DNA of 61,200 nt from an uncultured Muribaculaceae bacterium (GTDB lineage Bacteria > Bacteroidota > Bacteroidia > Bacteroidales > Muribaculaceae), in assembly GCA_910577585.1 (NCBI GenBank), contig CAJTNN010000017.1, positions 1-61,200 on the forward strand, given 5' to 3'. The notes beneath the pieces were generated by a model that ran no database searches, had not been told where the DNA came from, and was given only the letters and a program-made list of their open reading frames with translations. How positions within the stretch are numbered: position 1 is the stretch's first letter; every line of letters starts with the position of its first letter. The position numbers and the translations under genes are program-made. Positions 51,401 through 60,200 of the stretch are shown piece after piece.

Positions 51401-51590
51401 CCGGGTTGCCGGGGGGATGACCGATTTCGAGCAGGGCGGCGGTGACGAGGTACTCCGGGCAATCCCAGAACGAGGCATCGGGCTCCAGAGTGAGCAGATA
51501 GGTGAGCAGCGCCAGCAGGAATACACCCCATGCGCTCCAGCGTCGGGGCGCGCTCAGCCCCCGCCCCCACAGATAAAAGATCTCCTTCAT
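48411..51590 (-). CDS. DUF2723-family membrane protein, GT-C-like glycosyltransferase candidate
   Basis: 1059 residues. The N-terminal half (about 20-720) has a dozen or more membrane helices. The family block 'PDASFWDCPEYLVTAALLEIGHPPGNP' carries acidic residues in the first periplasmic loop, typical of GT-C enzymes. The eukaryotic relative TMEM260 is a protein O-mannosyltransferase, so a role in glycosylating exported proteins is plausible by inference. The C-terminal 330 residues are soluble and helical. The leader is almost absent: a -7 box (TAATTTTG, minus strand) ends 4 nt before the start codon. It is translated together with shikimate kinase. Confidence 0.88.
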   Translation of the reverse strand: MKEIFYLWGRGLSAPRRWSAWGVFLLALLTYLLTLEPDASFWDCPEYLVTAALLEIGHPPGNPVWTLTAHIFALFGGTDPQHIAIAVNLSSAIFMAGAAALLCSVMYILLGMLHLGARTGRLPRALIAMATGLLFAWSDSAWFSAVEAEVYAMSLFLTALTVRLMLGWVFIRQRPRAGRQLLLIVYLTGLSIGVHQLNLLVIPALALIWLFRRYHRPGPGRIIATLVISAVAVGGILLGFMPGVIWLAGRVELLCVNHLHLPIHSGVWLFWALALLLGAVLPLLGRLSRRPRLRLLSWVPMMLLIGYSSYMLILVRGAANPPMNEGAPTHIFALAEYLNRDQYGKTPLFYGRTPHSRPMRQERILPDGTADYSRYARRVVSPRYAPAADGRSYRHFDDNAELIYTPELNMLLPRLTSSNPADIESYADWAGMTEDAMQSVEISYALDSLGKPVGRLLPDGSRARETELRPTRWQNIRYLLGYQIGYMYFRYLLWNYGGRQNDRFAAGEVEHGNFIIGIAPIDAAMLGPQDAMPDEIGESNPGRNRLYMIPLLIGIAGMVLLQRSGRTGRRANLIIMMLFIMTGLAIVLYLNQSPREPRERDYSFLGSFWAYAAWIGAGLAWTLRVRAPRPLRRVLPWLTLLLPAWMLAVNYDDHDRSHRAGVSHYAANLLNSLEPDAILFTNGDNYTFPLWWAQEVAGVRRDVTVINTAYLATPWYVEQLMRDNPGRFYDRIAYPDAPVTHGLKMQLRGTDHLSTSLAATPYQRLGADPTRLDTLAAADALRALRNRYADLRGGRIPAMLRIANPEVPGDSIYVRASAVASGSSSIGRRQLATLDIIATNAASLQPRPVYWLSLLSSADYGGMYPFTARGLHTRRLVYADTLTDAIRNRLLDADLRGARLNLSGNLIKESMKERGIADSIAERSADIYADASFGPQLTTQRLGLLRLARRLLDAGRMADALEVTLIVLRDYPPTTWEYQVCNESEGTIHEGEELASLLIATAPAGGPDSTYLRRRGEELRRREAERAAQWRRYNEALPPRLRGVLTPKHRQYIRHISNI

Positions 51591-51594
51591 ACTG

Positions 51595-51602
51595 CAAAAT
51601 TA
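51595..51602 (-). promoter_or_regulatory. -7 box immediately before the DUF2723 start
   Basis: Minus-strand TAATTTTG matches TAnnTTTG, with TTTTC near -33. The start codon begins at 51590, so the message would be nearly leaderless. Confidence 0.6.
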
Positions 51603-51660
51603 CAAAAAAATACCTAAGCAGAAAACCCCCTGGGAGGAGGGGCATGGGTGGGGTATATGC

Positions 51661-51837
51661 AGAAAAAATGGGCGTGTCTCCAGACAGGCCCATTCTAAGT
51701 CACACTCATTAAATAGCTTTAATTTGATGAAGCGTTTCCGCTTTCTATTACAGCTTTCACAAGCTCTTTTTTTCCTTATTGTTCGCTATCCCGGGTTGTT
51801 CAAGTCCGAGATAACTTAACCAATCATTAGCTCTTTT
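51661..51837 (-). ncRNA. Candidate structured small RNA, about 175 nt, with own promoter and terminator
   Basis: A minus-strand promoter (TTG, N20, TAACTTTG; plus 51844-51874) and an intrinsic terminator (51667-51694 followed by a T-run) delimit the transcript. Between them four stems can be folded by eye: 51785-51794 with 51806-51815 (10 bp, two G-U), 51752-51756 with 51761-51765 (5 bp), 51729-51734 with 51739-51744 (6 bp, GAAA loop on the RNA), and 51709-51713 with 51718-51722 (5 bp). There is no open reading frame of note. It could be an order-specific RNA such as a 6S-like RNA, or an unnamed one. It does not resemble tmRNA, RNase P RNA or SRP RNA. Confidence 0.55.
51667..51694 (-). terminator. 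Intrinsic terminator of the candidate small RNA
   Basis: On the minus strand AATGGGC-C-TGTCT and AGACA-C-GCCCATT form a 13-position stem with one mismatch, followed by TTTTTCTGC. Confidence 0.75.
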
Positions 51838-51843
51838 GCACTG

Positions 51844-51874
51844 CAAAGTTAATAATAAAATCCTCGTTATGCAA
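51844..51874 (-). promoter_or_regulatory. Promoter of the candidate small RNA
   Basis: Minus-strand TAACTTTG (51844-51851) preceded at 20 nt by TTG (51872-51874), agreeing with the Bacteroidota -33/-7 layout. There is no start codon near, so it does not look like an mRNA promoter for the gene at 51590. Confidence 0.6.
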
Positions 51875-51949
51875 GTGTTGCTTAAGAATATTTTATTAAA
51901 AAATGTAAAAATTTGGGGTTTTCACCGTTTTTTACCTAAAATCACCAAA

Positions 51950-52002
51950 AAATACATAAAAATCACCCGGCCAGCCCCTCGCAGAGGGGTCTGACCGGGT
52001 GA
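51950..52002 (-). terminator. Terminator of the 1659-residue gene
   Basis: TCACCCGG at 51963-51970 pairs with CCGGGTGA at 51995-52002, with AGCCCCT/AGGGGTCT pairing inside. On the minus strand it is followed by a T-rich run. Confidence 0.82.
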
Positions 52003-52115
52003 GTCTATCCGGGTAAGTCAGCTTCGAGCAACCCCCGATTGGGGCTTAACGCTGACTTCGGGTTTCGAATATAAGCCTTACGCCAATATTACATTCAAGA
52101 GCCTGATGCCAAAAT

Positions 52116-52133
52116 GAAGTTGTTGAAAACTTC
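52116..52133. repeat. Palindromic repeat, copy 3 (GAAGTTGTTGAAAACTTC)
   Basis: Stem GAAGTT/AACTTC, same family as 521-537 and 5749-5768. It lies 4 nt after the stop of the 1659-residue gene. Confidence 0.55.
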
Positions 52134-52137
52134 AATT

Positions 52138-55100
52138 TCAGCGGCGCACGAAGCGCCGGGCCGGTGCACCCTCGATGCTGAGGATGTGGATGCCGGCGGG
52201 GAGCGCGGTGAGGTCGACCCGCTGGCCGGCGCTTACCTGCACAGGGCCGTAGAGCATGAGGCCTGAGGCATCGCAGATGCTGACCTTGGCGTCGCGTCCG
52301 ATGATGAGGGCACTGCCGTCGGGAAGGATGCTGACGCCGTCGGCAGCCTCGATGAGGCCGACGCCTACACTCTCGTCCATCTTGTAGGTGTAGAGGGCTT
52401 CGGGTGAGTCCAGGTAGCCGTCGGCGCGGGCTATCATGCGGATGCTGACATCTTTAAGGAATGAGAGGGGCTGGCCGTCATAGAGTATGGCGGTGTCGCT
52501 CTCGGCGGGATCAGTGCCGTCGATGGTGTACCATATCTCGGCGCCTTCGGTCGGACAGCTGAGCTCAATCTGAGTCATGTCGGTGATGACGCTGCCATCC
52601 TCGATGTTCGCCACGGGTGCCTCGCAGGGGTCGGGCTTGATGGTGAGGCTGACGAGGGTGTTGGCGGCTGCGGCTTTGGAGCCTTCGACACTGACCGCCA
52701 CGTTGGCCTGACCGGGAAGCGTACCGGTGAAGCTGAGCTCGGCATTGCCATCGGCATCGGCCACACCTTCACCCTGAAGTTCGGCGATGGGAGTGCTGAT
52801 GGTGGCGATGACGCGCTTACCCTCGGCGGCGGCTCCGGGCTGGATGCTTACGGCGAGGGTGAAGGTGTCACCTACGTAGGCCTCGACTGATTCGGGCGCT
52901 GAAATCTCGCTGATCTCGGGCTCTACGGCGAAGTCCTGGGTGAAGGGGCTCTCCAGGCGTATGCCGGCGTAGCTGGTGGCCTGGTTGCCGACCACGACTG
53001 TGACGTCGTCGGTGGCGAAGGGCTCATCGGCATCGAAGCGCACGCCGCGGCAGTAGGTGTTGCCGTCGGGGGCCTCTTCGGCATCGATGAGGCTGATGGT
53101 GCCGCTTACGGCCACTCCGCCGGCGGTGACGGCGATTGTGGCGTCGTTGAAGTGTTCGGGCTGCATATATTTGTCGAAGTCAATCTCCACGGCCTGCTCG
53201 TAGGCACGCACCTCAAGCACTTCGGGACGTGTCTGCTGCACGAGGCCCATGTTGACATCGAGCTGGGGCGGGGGCACGGGGAGCCATTCGGTGGTGGCCA
53301 CATCGTAGCCCTCCTTCTCGAAGCGCACCTGCCATTCGCCTGAGGGTACATCCCACTGGTACATGCCGTCGGCGTCGGTGAAGAGGGGGTTCTGCTGCGC
53401 ATATGCCTCGGCATCCCAGCGCATCACCTTCTCGTAGACGTCGCCATACATATCTTCGGCCCACTCCTTATAGAATATGGTGGCCATCACACCCTCGAGG
53501 CGGTGGGATGGCACGGCCTCGTAGACATATCCCGAGGGGTCGATCACCGGCACTGCGTCGGGGCAGCGGAACACCTGTCCGAGCTGCGCGTCGAGTTCGG
53601 CGGCGGTGAGTCCGGCTTCGGCATCGGCGGCGGTGACGTAGAGTGCCTTGACATTGACCGGCAGGCGGTCGAGGTCAGGGAAACCTGCGGCGCATACCCA
53701 TGCATCCTGCGATTCGAGATATTTCGAGTCCATGCGCTTCACGCTGCCGTCGGAGAGGAGTATCACGAAGTCGAGGCTACCGATTGTGGCGGCGGCGCCG
53801 TCGCGGAAGCGGGCTTTAAAGGTGAACATATCCTGACCGGGCCAGTAGGTGTAGCTGGCGGGGAGGGTGAGGGCGTCGACGTGGTTGAAGTCTACGGTGG
53901 ATGTGCCGTAGATCATCTCGATGTCGGTGAGCTGGGCCCATGCGGGATCATAGATGGTGCGGGCGGCTGAGGTGAGGTAGCGCACTCCGGCCATGTCGGT
54001 GATCTCGGCATAGATGCGGTGCTCGCTGCCTTCGCCGGGGTTGAAGAGGTCGAAGGTAAGTCGCCACTGGCCATTGGTGAGTGTGCGGGCTTTACCGACG
54101 AGCACGTCGTTGTCGTAGACCTTGACGTCGCTGAGGGGTGTGGCGCCGCCACGCACTGTGACGCGGGGCAGATAGGTGTAGTCGGGGGCGGAGATGCTGA
54201 AGTCGGTGGCGCTGATGAGGGCGGAGCCGATGGGCTGCACTATCATCTCGCCGTCGAGCTCAAACTCGATGCTGGCGCTTATGCGGTGGTCGCCGCTGGC
54301 GGCGGGTATGAAGCAGAAGCGGGGTGAGGCATCGGCGAGGGGCACCTCGACTGAGAGACGCCCTGTCCGGTCGATGGTGACGAAGTTGGCGCCGTTGCCG
54401 GGCACGAGCAGGGAGTTCTCTACATAGTTCACACCCTCGGGGAGTGTGTAGATGATGTTGACCTTCTCGATGCGCGATGCATATTCGGGCATGAAGTCTA
54501 CCTTCGAGCGGAGTGTCACGGTCTGGCCTACGGTGACTGATGTCTTGTTGAGGCTGACGGAGGTGTCGGGGCCTGTGTAGTAGAACATCGATTCATCGAA
54601 GGCGGGGACGGCGTCGAGGCTGATGCGGCTTACGATGCCGTTGAGCACCTCGGCGTCTACGAGCAGATAATCGCGACCCTCCTGCAGGCGTGATGCTGCG
54701 AGTTCGGCGAGTGTGCCGGCGCCGCTGAAGAGACGGCTCTCCATCATGGCCACGATGCTGTACTTCCCTGCGGGGAGGTTGCTGAAGAGGGCCGTGGCGT
54801 CGTCGCTGAATGCGGCACGCTTCATGAGCACACCCTTCTCGTCGTAGAGGAGGGCTACGGTGGCGTCGGCTTCGGTAGTGGCGTGGCTTACGCTGAGGTC
54901 GCCGTTGGTGATGAAGTCGAGTGTCACCTCACCTTTCTGGTCTTTGACGATGGTGCTTCCGGCAGCTGCGTTGTAGGCGGTGTTGGCGGGGATGGCGATC
55001 ACGTGGAGCGATTCACCCTCGCCTACCTCGTCGAGCAGGCGCAGATAGGGGTAGCGCAGACGGTAGTTCTCGATGCGGCGCCCTGTGGTGGCGTTGATGA

Positions 55101-57117
55101 TGTTGAAGCTGAGGTCGGCGTAGTTTTTGTATTCGGCAAACTCCGGCTGGGCGCCGGGGGCCACATTGCCTGCGGCGCGGAGGTTGAGCAGAATCTCGGC
55201 ACCGTAGATGGGCTTGATGGCGAGGTCGGTGCCGGCGGCGAGCTGCTTGAGCTGAAGGCTCTCTTCGATATGCTCGGGTGATCCGGCTGTGACCACACCC
55301 TCACCCTGCACGCTGCTGAGTGCATAGGCGCCGTCGGCGCCGGTGGTGGCGGTGGTGGCGAGGCTCTGGCCGTTGACCTCCTGTGTGAGGGTCACGAATG
55401 CTCCGGCCACGGGTTCACCGGTGGCGCTGTCGGTGATGACACCGCTGAGGGTGGCGCGTCCGAGGGCTTCGACCTTTACCTCAAGGGCGTTGGCCGAGGC
55501 ATCGTCGCTGACAGTGAGCGATGCTCCCTGCGGTGTGGCGTAGGCTATGGCCATCTCGCGGTCGGGGATAATCTCGTAGCTGAGCTGATATCCGGCCACC
55601 TGACCGGGGAGTGTGGCGCCGCTGCCGAGGAAGCTGTGCTTCTCGTCAAACCAGTTGATCTGGGCTGCGGCGCTGAGGTCGCGGCCGTCGCTGCCGGTGA
55701 GGGTGAGGCTCACGCGCTGCAGGGGCTTGATGGCGTCGGCTGCGAAGGTGATATCCTTACCATCGGCGGGCATCTCGAAGTCCTGCTCCGAACCGATCAC
55801 CTGGCCGCCGGGGGCCATCACGAAGAGTGAGTATTTGGTGTCGGGGATGAGGTTGCCGAAGATGTAGCGTGTGCGGCCGGGGGTGACGATGAGTTTCTGC
55901 GTCTGTCCGGTCGAGAGGTTGCTGAGCTGGAGGGCGGCGTTGAGATAGCGGTCGTCGTCGGCCTCGGGGAGGTTGACGCTGAGGGCTGTGGTCTCTTCGT
56001 CGAGGGTCATTATCTTGTAGTCGCGCCAGATGTCGGTGTTCATGTAGATGTCGAGCGAGCTGGAGTAGACTTTCACCACCATCGTGGTGGGCACACCCTC
56101 GAAGGCGGCGTAGCCCAGCGCAGGGGGCATTGCGGCCATGCAGGTCAGCTCCGAGAGGTTCTGGCAGCCGTAGAAGGCGTAGTAGTCTATCGAGCTGATC
56201 GAGGCGGGGAGCTTGACCGTGGTGAGGGCCTGGCAGTCCTGGAATGCCCAGTCGGGCACGCGGTCGGCACCTGATGTGCGGCTGAAGTCGGCCTCGGTGA
56301 GGGCGCTGAGATTGCGCACTGAGCTGAGGTCGTAGCTGTCCATGGGACCGATGACGGTGATGGTGTTGACGGCATCGAGGTCGTCATCCCCCACAAGGCG
56401 TGTGATTGTGCTCCAGAGATTGCCGGGCTGGAAGTCGTCGACTACGAGGTCGCCGAGGGCGGCGTTCCAGTTGTTGGTGCCGGGATCGCCGGGGCTGGCG
56501 GGGTTGTAGACGAACTGGGCGGTGTAGCTGAGATTCTGCGTGCCCATCTTGATGGTGAGCTGCGGGTCGACGCTGATGATCTTGCCATCCTGCTTCCAGC
56601 ATGAGAATTTGTAGTTGCCGTTGGGGTAGGCTGAGATTGTGGTCTCGTCACCCTCGCGGAGCATGAAGTTGGAGTTGTTGACCTGTCCGCCGCTCGAGGG
56701 GGTGCAGTACACGTTGACGCGGTGGTAGTAGCCATCCTCCCAGGGATCGCCGGGGTTGGCGGGGTCGTAGTGGTCGTTGCGGTCAAACCATGCGGTGAGG
56801 GTCACGTTGCGTTCGGGAATCTCGTAGTAGAATTCGGGGTCGGTGCTGACCACCTCTTCCCCCTCCATCCAGCAACGGAAGTCGTAGCCCACATATGAGC
56901 GTGCGTAGAGGCGCACCTGCTGGCCGACGCTGTAGAGGTCGCTCCCGGAGGGTGACACCTCGCCGCCGCGCGCCGGTGATGCCGCCACCGTGAGCCGGTA
57001 GGCGGCACTCGGGTCGGGGGGATTGGTGGGGTCGTAGCCCTGGCCGTTGCCTCCGGTGAGTGCCCAGGCGCAGGTCATTGCGATCACGCCTAAGAGCATT
57101 GTCATTAGTTTTTTCAT
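52138..57117 (-). CDS. Giant secreted protein (1659 aa) with InlB-like, LRR, carboxypeptidase-regulatory-like and chitobiase-C-like domains
   Basis: The signal peptide (MKKLMTMLLGVIAMTCAWA) is followed by two divergent InlB B-like repeats (about 40-112 and 128-200; 'GYDFRCWMEGEEVVSTDPEF', 'NYKFSCWKQDGKIISVDP'), short BspA-type LRRs (about 255-375; 'IPDWAFQDCQALTTVKLP'-like lines), a CarboxypepD_reg-like fold (about 550-625), long beta-rich repeats, another such fold (about 1195-1290), a chitobiase/hexosaminidase C-terminal-like domain (about 1500-1575; 'EIWYTIDGTDP') and a sorting-like tail (ALPAGIHILSIEGAPARRFVRR). No catalytic domain is seen. An adhesin or glycan-binding surface protein is plausible. 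It is transcribed in line with the 1214-residue gene 108 bp upstream. Confidence 0.85.
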   Translation of the reverse strand: MKKLMTMLLGVIAMTCAWALTGGNGQGYDPTNPPDPSAAYRLTVAASPARGGEVSPSGSDLYSVGQQVRLYARSYVGYDFRCWMEGEEVVSTDPEFYYEIPERNVTLTAWFDRNDHYDPANPGDPWEDGYYHRVNVYCTPSSGGQVNNSNFMLREGDETTISAYPNGNYKFSCWKQDGKIISVDPQLTIKMGTQNLSYTAQFVYNPASPGDPGTNNWNAALGDLVVDDFQPGNLWSTITRLVGDDDLDAVNTITVIGPMDSYDLSSVRNLSALTEADFSRTSGADRVPDWAFQDCQALTTVKLPASISSIDYYAFYGCQNLSELTCMAAMPPALGYAAFEGVPTTMVVKVYSSSLDIYMNTDIWRDYKIMTLDEETTALSVNLPEADDDRYLNAALQLSNLSTGQTQKLIVTPGRTRYIFGNLIPDTKYSLFVMAPGGQVIGSEQDFEMPADGKDITFAADAIKPLQRVSLTLTGSDGRDLSAAAQINWFDEKHSFLGSGATLPGQVAGYQLSYEIIPDREMAIAYATPQGASLTVSDDASANALEVKVEALGRATLSGVITDSATGEPVAGAFVTLTQEVNGQSLATTATTGADGAYALSSVQGEGVVTAGSPEHIEESLQLKQLAAGTDLAIKPIYGAEILLNLRAAGNVAPGAQPEFAEYKNYADLSFNIINATTGRRIENYRLRYPYLRLLDEVGEGESLHVIAIPANTAYNAAAGSTIVKDQKGEVTLDFITNGDLSVSHATTEADATVALLYDEKGVLMKRAAFSDDATALFSNLPAGKYSIVAMMESRLFSGAGTLAELAASRLQEGRDYLLVDAEVLNGIVSRISLDAVPAFDESMFYYTGPDTSVSLNKTSVTVGQTVTLRSKVDFMPEYASRIEKVNIIYTLPEGVNYVENSLLVPGNGANFVTIDRTGRLSVEVPLADASPRFCFIPAASGDHRISASIEFELDGEMIVQPIGSALISATDFSISAPDYTYLPRVTVRGGATPLSDVKVYDNDVLVGKARTLTNGQWRLTFDLFNPGEGSEHRIYAEITDMAGVRYLTSAARTIYDPAWAQLTDIEMIYGTSTVDFNHVDALTLPASYTYWPGQDMFTFKARFRDGAAATIGSLDFVILLSDGSVKRMDSKYLESQDAWVCAAGFPDLDRLPVNVKALYVTAADAEAGLTAAELDAQLGQVFRCPDAVPVIDPSGYVYEAVPSHRLEGVMATIFYKEWAEDMYGDVYEKVMRWDAEAYAQQNPLFTDADGMYQWDVPSGEWQVRFEKEGYDVATTEWLPVPPPQLDVNMGLVQQTRPEVLEVRAYEQAVEIDFDKYMQPEHFNDATIAVTAGGVAVSGTISLIDAEEAPDGNTYCRGVRFDADEPFATDDVTVVVGNQATSYAGIRLESPFTQDFAVEPEISEISAPESVEAYVGDTFTLAVSIQPGAAAEGKRVIATISTPIAELQGEGVADADGNAELSFTGTLPGQANVAVSVEGSKAAAANTLVSLTIKPDPCEAPVANIEDGSVITDMTQIELSCPTEGAEIWYTIDGTDPAESDTAILYDGQPLSFLKDVSIRMIARADGYLDSPEALYTYKMDESVGVGLIEAADGVSILPDGSALIIGRDAKVSICDASGLMLYGPVQVSAGQRVDLTALPAGIHILSIEGAPARRFVRR

Positions 57118-57163
57118 CGTAACTGTATGTAGTTTGCGATTTTGCTGTGGTAGTGAGCCGGCC

Positions 57164-57201
57164 GGTGGCCGTGCGCGCGTATGCTTGCGCGCACGGCTAC
57201 C
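57164..57201. terminator. GC hairpin between the two giant secreted-protein genes
   Basis: GGTGGCCGTGCGCGC (57164-57178) pairs with GCGCGCACGGCTACC (57187-57201), including one G-U pair, loop GTATGCTT. No T-run follows in the minus direction, so it may slow or process the transcript and may not stop it. Confidence 0.55.
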
Positions 57202-57225
57202 GTAGCGGCTTCTCTCTATGTGTCT

Positions 57226-60200
57226 TTATTCGGCAATGAGTTTTCTCACTGCGTCGCCGGCCTTCACAATGTAGGCGCCCTTGTCGAGGCTCATGCTGAA
57301 GGCTGCGCTGCGGTCGATGGCCACAATCTTGCCGTCGGCGGCGATGACGCTGATCTCAACTTCTGCGGGTGAGCTGATGCTGAGCAGGTTGCCGTCGAGG
57401 CTGATGCTGATACCTTCGGCCTCTACATCCTCGATGCCGGTGATGATGCCGGGCATGAGGCGGAGTGTGAAGCGGTCGTCGGATGCTCCGGCATCGGCTA
57501 CGAATGCGTAGGGGGTGGCGGTGATGTCGACGGTGACTCCGGTGAGGTTGTCGGTGAGCATTGCCACATAACCCTCGGCCTGACGTGAGTCGAGGCTGAT
57601 GCAGTATTCGCCGCTATGTCCGAAGCGTGCGCCGAGGGAGTAGATACCCTCTGCGAGGGGACGCTCGTCGATGGCCATGCGCTGGCCGTCGTTGACCACG
57701 AAGATCTGGGGCACGGCTGCCTCGCTGCTCATGAATTTCGAGGCGTCGCGGTTGGGCTCGTAGGCTTCTGATGCGAGGGGGTTGACCACGATGCGTGCTC
57801 GGTCGGCACCCTTCTCGCTGCTGAGGGTGAGGTTGAAGATCGAGCGGGGCTCGGCGGCACGGGCTGCACGTTTGGCGGCGCGTGCGGCTACTGCGGGCTC
57901 CTCATCTTCGGCGGGGGTCTCCTCTACCTCATCCTCGATTTCGATGGCGAGGGCGTCGGCTTCGCTGTGGGCGCGGCCGCGGGGGTCGAGGGTCAGATGG
58001 TCGCCACCCTCGATATCCTGGCGCTGAACGAAGAATGCCTGGAAGGGTGAGAATGCGTAGTCGTCGTCGATGGGTGAGTAGGCGGTGTAGGTGTTGCCAT
58101 CCCATACGGTGATGGGTGCGTCGAAGTCAACGGCGCGCAGAGTGAGGTAAGCGGGATATGTATTGCCCACAAGATTCCACGATGCGTTGTGCAGGAACTC
58201 TGAGGGGTATTCGGCAAGCTCAGTCTCCACATTACCCATATTGAAGAGTGCATTGCCATCAGCTACGGGACGGAAAGTGAAGCTTACACAGTCGCCATCC
58301 TCCTTAGTGCAATGGAAGATATAGCCCTCTCCGGCCTTAAGAGTCTCACCGGCCTGCACATTCTGCCATGTATTGCCGGTAAGGTTAGCGCGGTCCTCGC
58401 CAGAATATTTGCGGACAACCCAAAGCGCCTCATCCTCAACCTCGATATCATCAACGTTGACGTCAAACGGCAGAGTCAGGAAGTGCCAACGATCTTTTTG
58501 CATGTTGATATTCACAGCTACCTCATCTGATGTCATGGTCGATTGCGGAATCAGTGTGGCACCACTATAGCCTGTGAACTGCTCCCATCTATTACCAGTC
58601 CAGTAATCACCACGTACTCTGTAACCATTGATATCGAACTTACCAAGATTCAGGTCTGTCTTACGCTTGACTGTAAGCTGACCATTATTGCTATAATTAC
58701 CGAGGGATGCCAATAAACTTAGAGTTGCTTTATCGGCTATGCCCTTTTCGCTAGTCAGTTTGAAGGTGCGATTAACCTCAACCGCCTCAAGATCCTTGTC
58801 CATTGCAACTATCTTGGCTCCAACCCACGCGTCACTCAGGAGGAAATCATTCACAGTTAGAGCGGGGACATGGACAGTCGCCACCTTGCGGCTATATTCA
58901 GAAATTCCGGATGTTTCTAAAGGGAAAAGATAATTGACTATTACATCATATGGATTACGTTGGTCAATAATATAATCTCCGTTAAGGTGAATATTATTAT
59001 TATTACCAAACTCAATGAGTTTTAAGGAATAACAATATTCAAAGGCATAATTACCCAAATCTTTTAACTTATTAGGCAAATGTATTTCTGAAACACTACA
59101 AGCCCTAAAGGATTCTCTATCAATACTTGTCAAATTATCTCCGAATTTAATGTCGATCAAACTCACATTATCCGAGAACGCATATTCTGAAATAGTAATA
59201 GCCGAATTTAATTCAATTTTCACCAAATCTGTATCTCTAAAACTAGCATATCCAAAATCTTTTACATTTTCAAGATTTGCTTCGGTTATTCCTGTACCTT
59301 CGAAAGCATTAGATTCTATAGTTTCCAAAGTAATTGGGAAATGAATTTTTTTAAGAGATTCTACGTGGTAGAAAGCGCTATACTTTATTTCAGTAACACC
59401 ATTTGGAATATTGATTTCTCTAAGAGATATGCAGTTCTTGAACGCCTCTGGACCTATCGAAGTCATCTCACCTGTCTCGGGAAGTACCACAGTGTGTAAA
59501 TATTCGAGACCATTCAAGCCTGTTACTGTTGTCAGACCAATAGTCTGCCCAAGGTCAAGAATCTCGAGGTTGGGGAGTCGGCGGAAGAAACGGAGGTCGG
59601 TTTCGTCGGGAGTACCGGTTACGATAACGTAGCGGACCTCCTCAAGTACTGCGCCACTTGCTGAAAGCTCGGCAGCCAATGTGCCAGGCTCTGATACGTT
59701 GATATACACCGGCGATGCAGGTGACTCTGAGCGTACAAATACGGTGAAGTTATATTTGCCCTTCACCTGCTCTTTGTAGTCATAATAGTAGTCATCGAGA
59801 GCATAGATGAATACCTTGCCGTTGGCGTACTCATCAAAGCTGAGTTCAGGACATTCGGAGGTACTGAAGTGGAAGTTGGTCGTGGGAGTGTCGAACTTGC
59901 CGGTCCATCTAACTGACCCTACTGATGCCGGAACATACACATCTTTCAGTTCCTCGGCTCCGGCTACGCCCGATGCAGGGAATGAGGTCTCTACACCTTC
60001 GTTGAGCAGGTCGTGACGGAACTCTGCTGAAGTTACAGAATAATCGCGATTGCCAATCTCCTGCTCTTCTCCGTATGTATATTCGCTATCTGCAGGGAGC
60101 GCAGTTATATATACATGGCCAGGAAGTTTAATGCTTGATTCTGCTGTCTTTACACCACAAAGATAACCATTACGCACATTGTAGATGTACACATCTTTGC

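Larger units (their letters stand above)
51591..52137. other. 547-bp intergenic region holding a candidate small RNA gene and terminators
   Basis: From right to left on the minus strand: palindrome copy at 52116-52133, an imperfect hairpin (AAGTCAGC/GCTGACTT, 52015-52058, with CCCC/GGGG inside), a terminator hairpin with a T-run (51963-52002), a promoter (51844-51875), a structured stretch of about 175 nt, and another terminator (51667-51694). No coding sequence is seen. Confidence 0.6.

Noticed and set aside
51661..51837. tmRNA, RNase P RNA or SRP RNA
   Set aside because: Too short for tmRNA or RNase P RNA, without the tRNA-like end or conserved core, and without the GGAAGGAAGCAG-like SRP loop.
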